Source: CAYRKT01 sp964425005
GTDB lineage: Bacteria; Synergistota; Synergistia; CAYRKT01
Length of the DNA stretch: 11,435 nucleotides
Direction: 5' to 3'
Assembly (NCBI GenBank): GCA_964425005.1
Contig: CAYRKT010000051.1
Location: forward strand, 1-11,435
The first letter of the stretch is position 1, and the number at the start of each line of letters is the position of its first letter. Under the pieces are notes generated by a model. That model was not told the DNA's origin. It did not search any database and saw nothing but the letters and a program-made list of their open reading frames with translations. This document shows, in pieces, positions 6,668-11,435 of this stretch. The position numbers and the translations under genes were made by a program.

Positions 6668-8059
6668 GTGTTAAGTCCATCTAGGCTCAAGGTTCCCCAT
6701 ACTTTCGTGCTGCTGTTTGGCCTCATAGTCCTGTGCACCGTCTTGACCTACCTGGTGCCCGCCGGGGAGTTCGACCGGGTGAAGGACGAGAGGACGGGCA
6801 AGACGGTGGTGGTCGCGGGCACCTACAAGGTGGTGGAACAGAGGCCCGTAGACCCCTTCAGGATGTTCGTAGACATATTCAAGGGGATGATGGACGCTGG
6901 GGAAGTGATCTTCTTCGTGTTCGTGGTGTACGCCTCCTTCTACACCGTCTTGCAGACGGGGGCCTTGAACTCCTTCCTCGGCTTTCTCATAAAGAAGCTC
7001 GAGGGCAGGGAACTGCTCATGATCCCCATCCCCATGTACCTCTTCGCCCTAGGGGGTTCGGTCTTCGGGATGTTCGAGGAGGCCATGGGTTTCATCCCCC
7101 TCTTCGTTGGGTTAGCGCTGGCCGTGGGGTACGACGCCATAGTTGGGCTGTCCATGTGCATGCTGGGGGTGGGCATGGGGTTCGCAGCCGCCTTCATGAA
7201 CCCCTTCACGGTGGGGCTAGCGCAGAAGTTCGCAGAGCTACCCCTCTTCTCTGGCATGGGGTTCAGGCTGGTCAGCTGGTTCACCTTCACCACCATGGCG
7301 GTGGCCTGGACCATGCGCTACGCCGCCTCCATCAAGAGGGATCCCTCCAGAAGCCTCATGTACGGCGTGGACATGGGCTCTCTCTCCCTGGACAGGGAGG
7401 AGCTCAAAAGGGCCCACTTCTCCCTCAGGGACAAGCTGATCTTGGCCCTGGTGGTGGTCTCGGTGGGATTCCTCATCTGGGGCGTCACCCAGCAGGGTTG
7501 GTACTTCGAGGAGATGGCAGCCCTGTTCATGATGATGGGGGTCCTCGCGGGGCTGATAGGGGGCTTCAGCCCCGACAGGATAGCGGTGACCTTCCTGGAG
7601 GGGGCCAGAGACGTGGTCTTCGGAGCCCTGGTGATAGGGCTGTCCAGAGGGATCCTGATGGTCATGAGGGACGGGCAGATAATAGACACCGTCATATGGG
7701 CCACGTCGCAGCCCTTGTCTTACCTCCCCAAGTGGGTGGCCGCGGAGGGGATGCTTTTGGTCCAGACGCTCATAAACTTCTTCATCCCATCGGGCTCGGG
7801 CCAGGCCTCCACCACCATGCCCATAATGGCGCCGCTTTCCGACCTCCTGGGCATCCCCAGGCAGGTGGCGGTCTTGGCCTTCCAGTACGGAGACGGCTTC
7901 TCCAACCTGCTTTGGCCCACCACCCTCCTGCCCGTCATATGCAGCATAGCCAAAGTCCCAATAGAGAGGTGGTGGCGGTTCTTCACCCCCTTCTTCATCC
8001 TCCTCTTCCTGGTTCAGATGGTCTTCGTGGCCGTGGCGGTGCTGATAAACTACCAGTGA
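6668..8059 (+). CDS. YfcC-family membrane carrier (DcuC/AbgT-like ion transporter superfamily)
   Basis: An inner-membrane secondary transporter of about 463 residues with some ten or more hydrophobic segments. The N-terminus (VPHTFVLLFGLIVL) is the family's usual PHT start, followed by YLVPAGEFDR. Conserved later parts are FGMFEEAMGFIPL (loop and re-entrant region), the signature FFIPSGSGQASTTMPIMAPL (about residues 370-389) and QYGDGFSNLLWPTT. Relatives are annotated as basic amino acid antiporters or C4-dicarboxylate anaerobic carriers, with few tested substrates. The adjacent deacylase and M20 hydrolase suggest an N-acyl amino acid, dipeptide or related anion. The GTG at 6668 lies 8 nt after a weak GGAAG; a GTG at 6659 in the same frame is the alternative but has no spacer from that site. 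First gene of the plus-strand operon. Confidence 0.92.
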   Translation: MLSPSRLKVPHTFVLLFGLIVLCTVLTYLVPAGEFDRVKDERTGKTVVVAGTYKVVEQRPVDPFRMFVDIFKGMMDAGEVIFFVFVVYASFYTVLQTGALNSFLGFLIKKLEGRELLMIPIPMYLFALGGSVFGMFEEAMGFIPLFVGLALAVGYDAIVGLSMCMLGVGMGFAAAFMNPFTVGLAQKFAELPLFSGMGFRLVSWFTFTTMAVAWTMRYAASIKRDPSRSLMYGVDMGSLSLDREELKRAHFSLRDKLILALVVVSVGFLIWGVTQQGWYFEEMAALFMMMGVLAGLIGGFSPDRIAVTFLEGARDVVFGALVIGLSRGILMVMRDGQIIDTVIWATSQPLSYLPKWVAAEGMLLVQTLINFFIPSGSGQASTTMPIMAPLSDLLGIPRQVAVLAFQYGDGFSNLLWPTTLLPVICSIAKVPIERWWRFFTPFFILLFLVQMVFVAVAVLINYQ

Positions 8060-8066
8060 CGAAGGG

Positions 8067-8092
8067 AGGCCCCCAAGCCCACTCGGGGGCCT
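8067..8092 (+). other. Intercistronic hairpin between carrier and deacylase genes
   Basis: AGGCCCCC/GGGGGCCT forms a perfect 8-bp stem with a 10-nt loop (8075-8084), 7 nt after the carrier stop codon and about 20 nt before the next start. No U tract follows, so it is not an intrinsic terminator. It may protect the 3' end of the carrier mRNA or set unequal expression of the two cistrons. Confidence 0.5.
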
Positions 8093-8112
8093 GACGAGGG
8101 AGATGGGTCGAG

Positions 8113-9453
8113 TTGGCTGAGCTCGAACTTTTGATAAGGGGCGGCAAGGTCTTCGAGCCCAGGACCCGCAAGCTCTTAGAGGCCTGCGTGGGCGTCGAGG
8201 GAGGCAGGATAGCCCTCGTGGGGGAGGAGCCCCGAGGGATGAGCTACAGGACCGTCTTAGAGGCGAGGGGGCTGGTGGTGTCCCCCGGCTTCGTGGACTC
8301 CCACGTACACGTGGGGGGCGAACCGGACGACGTAAGGGCCATCCAGAGGGCGCTCCTCCTCCAGGGCGTGACCACGGCCGTGACAGGGCACTGCGGAGAA
8401 TCGACGAGGCTCGGGGAGATGGCTAGCGAGTGGGACAGGCCCATGCTGAAATTGGGGACCCTTGTGGGCCACACCACTCTGAGGAGGCTAGCGGGCCTGA
8501 GCTCGCCGTACGAGGTCCCGACGGAGGAGCAGATGAGGAGGATGTCGCGCCTCCTGGAGGAGGAGCTGGAAGAAGGGGCCTTCGGGTTGTCCTTCGGCCT
8601 GGAGTACGTACCATCGGCCACCAACGAGGAGATCCTCGCGCTGGCGGAGGTGCTGGACCCGGAGGTCCACGTGATATCCATCCACATCAGGCACGACGGA
8701 CCCAGGTGCCTGGAGGCCCTCAGGGAGGCCATAGAGATCTCCGAGATCAGCGGCATAAGGGTCTGCGTATCCCACATCGGGAGCATGGTCTCCTTCGGGA
8801 TGGCCGAAAAGGCCCTCTCGATCTTCGACGAAGCCCTGGAGGCAGGGGTGGACCTGGCCATGGACAGCTACCCCTACAGCGCCTTCTGCACGACCATAGG
8901 CTCTGCCGTGTTCGACGAGGGCTTCGAGGAGCGATGGGGTAAGGGGGTCGAAAGCCTCCAGGTGGCCTCAGGACCTCTGGCGGGATCCTTCCTGGACGAG
9001 AGGACCTTCCAGCACCTAAGGGAGAGGGAGCCGGAGACCTTGGTGATAGCCCACGTGATGGACGAGAGGGAGATGCGAAGGTGCCTATCCCACCCCAGGT
9101 GCGCCATCGCCTCCGATGGGGTCATAAGGGGCGGCAGGGGACATCCTAGGGCAGCGGGCGCTTTCCCCAGGGGGATCAGATGGCTGCTGGAGGGGGGCTC
9201 GAGCTTGGCCGAGGCGATAGCCAGGGCCACCGTGCTGCCGGCCTCGAACCTCCGCCTGCGGGAGCCACGGCTGGAGGTGGGAGCTCAGGCGGACCTGGTG
9301 GTCTTCGACCCCCTATCCTTCAGGGACAGGGCCAGCTTCGAGGCACCCCTCCTGGAGCCGGAGGGGCTCAAGGCCGTCCTGGTGGATGGCAAGGTCGTCG
9401 TCCTGGACGGAAAGCTTCTCGACGACAGGGCCGGACGTCTCCTGAGGAGGTGA
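8113..9453 (+). CDS. N-acyl-D-amino-acid deacylase (D-aminoacylase)-type amidohydrolase
   Basis: A cytoplasmic zinc amidohydrolase of 446 residues; family members hydrolyse N-acyl-D-amino acids to the D-amino acid and a carboxylate. The N-terminal beta part (LLIRGGKVF) leads to SPGFVDSHVHVG (metal ligands H64, H66). Next come GHCGES (Cys94, the metal-ligand cysteine position of this family), HIRHDG (H191), VSHIGS (H221), DSYPYSA (D251), ASDG (catalytic D335) and HPRAAGAFPR, typical of D-aminoacylases. The C-terminus returns to the beta domain (QADLVVFDP, VLVDGKVV). It is shorter than the usual 480-530 residues, and several motifs differ: HVHVG for the common HTHDD, and SHIG for SHHK. Substrate range may therefore differ. 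The TTG at 8113 has GGGAG 10 nt upstream. It lies between the carrier and the M20 hydrolase genes. Confidence 0.88.
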   Translation: MAELELLIRGGKVFEPRTRKLLEACVGVEGGRIALVGEEPRGMSYRTVLEARGLVVSPGFVDSHVHVGGEPDDVRAIQRALLLQGVTTAVTGHCGESTRLGEMASEWDRPMLKLGTLVGHTTLRRLAGLSSPYEVPTEEQMRRMSRLLEEELEEGAFGLSFGLEYVPSATNEEILALAEVLDPEVHVISIHIRHDGPRCLEALREAIEISEISGIRVCVSHIGSMVSFGMAEKALSIFDEALEAGVDLAMDSYPYSAFCTTIGSAVFDEGFEERWGKGVESLQVASGPLAGSFLDERTFQHLREREPETLVIAHVMDEREMRRCLSHPRCAIASDGVIRGGRGHPRAAGAFPRGIRWLLEGGSSLAEAIARATVLPASNLRLREPRLEVGAQADLVVFDPLSFRDRASFEAPLLEPEGLKAVLVDGKVVVLDGKLLDDRAGRLLRR

Positions 9454-9458
9454 AACGC

Positions 9459-10661
9459 TTGAGCTTCGAGGAGCTCGAGGAAAGGGCTTTGGGCTTCGTG
9501 GAGGAGATGTGGGGCAGGGCCGTGGAGTTGAGCGACGAGCTCGCCGAGAACCCGGAGATATCCGGGGAGGAGTTCGCAGCCAGCCGCGCCCACGCGAGGC
9601 TACTGGAGGAGGCAGGATACGAGGTGGAGATGCCCTTCATGGGGCTTCCCACCGCCTTCAGGGGGGAGAGGTCCTTCGGCTCGGGGGGTGGTCCCACCGT
9701 GGCACTGCTGGTGGAGTACGACGCCCTCCCGGAGATAGGACACGCCTGCGGTCACAACGTGAGCGGAGCCATGTCCACCCTCGCCGCCGTGGCCCTATCC
9801 AGGGCCCTGGAAGGGTCCGGCGTGAGCGGGAGGATCCTGGCCTTCGGCACGCCCGCCGAGGAGAGGGACGGCGCCAAGGTCCTCATGGCCGAGAGGGGCG
9901 CGTTCGACGAGGTGGACCTGGCCATGATGATCCACGCGAGCGGAGGGGCGAGCTACGTCCGATATAGGTCCTTGGCCATGGACGCCATCGAGTTCGAGTT
10001 CCGCGGCAAGGCCTCCCACGCCGCAGCCTCTCCCTGGGAGGGCAGGAACGCCCTCAACGGGGTCCAGCTCCTCTTCCACGCCATCGACATGCTGAGACAG
10101 CACGTCAGGCCGGAGGCGAGGATGCACGGGATAATAAGCAAAGGAGGGGAGGCTCCGAACGTGGTCCCGGAGCTCGCGGCGGCCAGGTTCTACTTCAGGG
10201 CGCCCTGGAGGGAGTACCTGAACTCCCTTGTGGAGAAGGCCTGGATCTGCGCCCAGGGCTGCGCCATCGCCACCTTCACCGAGGTGGAAAGGCGCCCCTT
10301 CGAGCTGAGCTTCGACAACATGCTCCCCACCCCGCGCGCCGAGGAGGTCTTCGAGGAGATCCTCACGGAGCTGGGGGTGGAGCTGAGCCCCTCCCCGGGC
10401 CCCCAGGGCTCCTCGGACGTGGGCAACGTGAGCCACCGCTGCCCCACCATCCAGCCCATGCTGGACATAACGGGCACCCCGGTGGCGCTGCACACCAGGG
10501 ACTTCGCCCTCCTCACCAAGGGAAGGCTGGCGCACGAGCGCATCAAGACGGGGGCCAAAGCCCTCACCAGGATGGCCCTGAAGGTCCTGGTCGATCCCCG
10601 CCTAAGGGAGGAGATACGCTCCTCCTTCCTACTATCCAAGGAGAGGGAGAGCAGGGTCTGA
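9459..10661 (+). CDS. M20-family metallo-amidohydrolase (AbgB/ACY1L2-like)
   Basis: A cytoplasmic dinuclear-zinc amidohydrolase of 400 residues; relatives cleave dipeptides, N-acyl amino acids or p-aminobenzoyl-glutamate. Motifs: NPEISGEEF (31-39), LVEYDALPEIGHACGHN (84-100; likely metal ligands in HACGH), FGTPAEE (129-135, with the catalytic and bridging glutamates), MMIHA (H159), the dimerisation-domain signature GKASHAAASPWEGRNALNG (183-201), GSSDVGNVSH (317-326) and the late ligand histidine in ALHT (H345). The EYDALP and SSDVGNVSH forms place it with the AbgB/PM20D2 branch. The TTG at 9459 is chosen because AGGAGG (9445-9450), overlapping the end of the deacylase gene, is 8 nt upstream. 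Only 5 nt separate the two genes, so translational coupling is likely. The longer open frame back to 9180 merely overlaps the deacylase. Confidence 0.93.
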   Translation: MSFEELEERALGFVEEMWGRAVELSDELAENPEISGEEFAASRAHARLLEEAGYEVEMPFMGLPTAFRGERSFGSGGGPTVALLVEYDALPEIGHACGHNVSGAMSTLAAVALSRALEGSGVSGRILAFGTPAEERDGAKVLMAERGAFDEVDLAMMIHASGGASYVRYRSLAMDAIEFEFRGKASHAAASPWEGRNALNGVQLLFHAIDMLRQHVRPEARMHGIISKGGEAPNVVPELAAARFYFRAPWREYLNSLVEKAWICAQGCAIATFTEVERRPFELSFDNMLPTPRAEEVFEEILTELGVELSPSPGPQGSSDVGNVSHRCPTIQPMLDITGTPVALHTRDFALLTKGRLAHERIKTGAKALTRMALKVLVDPRLREEIRSSFLLSKERESRV

Positions 10662-10678
10662 GGGGGACAAGGGGGGCC

Positions 10679-11356
10679 TCAATCCTCGCGGAGGACGTAT
10701 ATGTACGTGGGCCTCCCCGTCTTCCTGTACTCCAGGTCCTTGTCCACCACCCCCATGGTGGTCAGGTAGTCCAGGTACTTCTGCGCCGTCACCCTGGAGA
10801 CCCCCAGGTCCGAGGCCAAGTCCGCGGCGGTGAGGCTCTTTCGCCTCCTCACGTGCTCCATCACCTTGGCGAAGGTCATCTCCGACATGTTCTTCGGCAG
10901 GTTCTCCAGGAGCTCGCTGGAGCCCAACCTGGCTATCTCGTCCACGTCGGTCTGGCTGAGGAGATCCCCCTTCTCCAGCTTGGCCTTCTGTCTCAAGTAC
11001 TTCAGGAGCGCCTCCTGGAACCGCTTCTTGTCGAAGGGTTTGATGATGTAGTCCACGGCCCCGTGGCGCAAAGCCCTCTCGATGCGCGCCCCGTCGGAGG
11101 CGGCCGTTATGAGGACGAAGTCCACGTCTAGCTCCTCCTCCCTGACCCTGCGGAGGAGGTCGAGCCCCTCGCCCTCGGGGAAGAAGACGTCCAGCAAGAC
11201 CAGGTCTACCTCCCTGGACTTCAGGAACTCGTAGGCGTCCTGAAGGGAGTTGGCCACCCCCACCACCTCGAAGGCGGACATCTCCTCGACGAACCTCCTG
11301 TTTATCTCGGCCACCATGGGGTCGTCCTCCACGATGAGGACCTTCACGCTCTCCAT
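10679..11356 (-). CDS. CitB/DcuR-family response regulator
   Basis: DNA-binding half of a two-component system, 225 residues. The receiver domain (about 1-120) has the acidic pair in IVEDDPMVAEIN (D11, D12), phosphoacceptor D56 in LVLLDVFFPEGEG, T84 in LITAAS and K106 in DYIIKPF. After a linker, the C-terminal winged-helix region (about 170-222) reads LTAADLASDLGVSRVTAQKYLDYL and TGRPTYIYVL, the form seen in CitB, DcuR and MalR, which respond to citrate, C4-dicarboxylates or malate. The ATG at 11356 has GGAGG 10 nt upstream; a GTG at 11365 touches that site. Its stop lies 17 nt from the end of the convergent M20 gene. Regulators of this class usually control a nearby carrier, here the YfcC-type gene; the target is inference. 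Confidence 0.94.
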   Translation of the reverse strand: MESVKVLIVEDDPMVAEINRRFVEEMSAFEVVGVANSLQDAYEFLKSREVDLVLLDVFFPEGEGLDLLRRVREEELDVDFVLITAASDGARIERALRHGAVDYIIKPFDKKRFQEALLKYLRQKAKLEKGDLLSQTDVDEIARLGSSELLENLPKNMSEMTFAKVMEHVRRRKSLTAADLASDLGVSRVTAQKYLDYLTTMGVVDKDLEYRKTGRPTYIYVLRED

Positions 11357-11361
11357 CCGCC

Positions 11362-11435
11362 TCACACCTCCCGTCTTCCCAAGTCGTCCTCCGGGTCCAG
11401 CACGAACCTGATCCTCATGAGGAGCCCTCCCTCCC
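11362..11435 (-). CDS. C-terminal tail of a probable sensor histidine kinase (cut by the window edge)
   Basis: An open frame enters from the right edge and ends at TGA 11364-11362, 5 nt before the response regulator start. Only 23 residues are seen (EGGLLMRIRFVLDPEDD, then LGRREV). A glycine pair followed by an alternating hydrophobic strand is the usual ending of a histidine kinase ATPase domain. The Shine-Dalgarno of the regulator lies inside it. Position, spacing and the CitB-type partner make a CitA/DcuS-like kinase likely, but the fragment alone is too short to prove it. Confidence 0.5.
   Translation of the reverse strand, partial: EGGLLMRIRFVLDPEDDLGRREV

Noticed and set aside
6651..6674. 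Seven-residue upstream reading frame (ATG at 6651 to TAA) overlapping the carrier gene start
   Set aside because: It has no Shine-Dalgarno, and its GGGGAAG is better explained as the ribosome binding site for GTG 6668.
6733..8094. Long open frame of 453 residues overlapping the carrier gene in another frame
   Set aside because: It is a composition-driven shadow; the frame used for the carrier has clear transmembrane segments and family motifs.
9180..9458. N-terminal extension of the M20 gene back to 9180
   Set aside because: It lies wholly within the deacylase coding region in another frame, its translation is low-complexity, and a clear ribosome binding site precedes TTG 9459.
10655..10695. 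Bidirectional terminator between the convergent M20 and response regulator genes
   Set aside because: Only short stems are present, for example TCCTC-GCG-GAGGA at 10683-10695 inside the regulator's 3' end, and neither strand has a T tract.

Overview
The window is GC-rich and its arginine codons are mostly AGG. It reads like a chromosomal segment of an anaerobic, amino-acid- or peptide-fermenting bacterium. A thermophilic member of the Synergistota is my best guess, from base composition, codon usage and the peptide-catabolism genes. This is inference only; nothing here is phylogenetically decisive.

Left part (1-3500, minus strand): the classic translation operon infC-rpmI-rplT-pheS-pheT, encoding IF3, L35, L20 and the two subunits of Phe-tRNA synthetase. 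pheT runs off the left edge. The operon has its own good sigma70-type promoter just behind the preceding gene. Its leader of about 180 nt is structured and ends in an intrinsic terminator directly before the infC ribosome binding site. An upstream leader segment repeats the terminator's 3' arm and could form an antiterminator, which suggests control by attenuation. The best-spaced start codon of infC is a non-canonical ATA, matching the known habit of infC to use rare start codons for IF3 autocontrol. A second hairpin lies between rplT and pheS.

Middle (3515-6466, minus strand): an ornithine cyclodeaminase/mu-crystallin family protein followed, 19 nt later, by a large secreted protein of unknown function. 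The latter carries two recognisable but unnamed sequence blocks.

Right part (6668-10661, plus strand): a three-gene operon with a YfcC-family (DcuC/AbgT-like) membrane carrier, an N-acyl-D-amino-acid deacylase-type amidohydrolase and an M20 metallo-amidohydrolase. It diverges from the cyclodeaminase gene across about 200 bp holding a perfect AT-rich palindrome that contains a consensus -10 box. Convergent to it, at the right edge, is a CitB/DcuR-type response regulator, preceded by what looks like the tail of its sensor kinase. The simplest reading is a catabolic locus: the carrier imports an acylated or dipeptide-like amino acid derivative, the two hydrolases release the amino acid, the cyclodeaminase-like enzyme processes it, and the two-component system may control the locus. 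The substrate cannot be read from the sequence.

Several start codons were moved from the longest frame to the codon best spaced from a GGAGG-type Shine-Dalgarno: TTG for pheS, the cyclodeaminase and M20 genes, GTG for the carrier, ATA for infC. I see no mobile element, CRISPR array, tRNA or rRNA gene.
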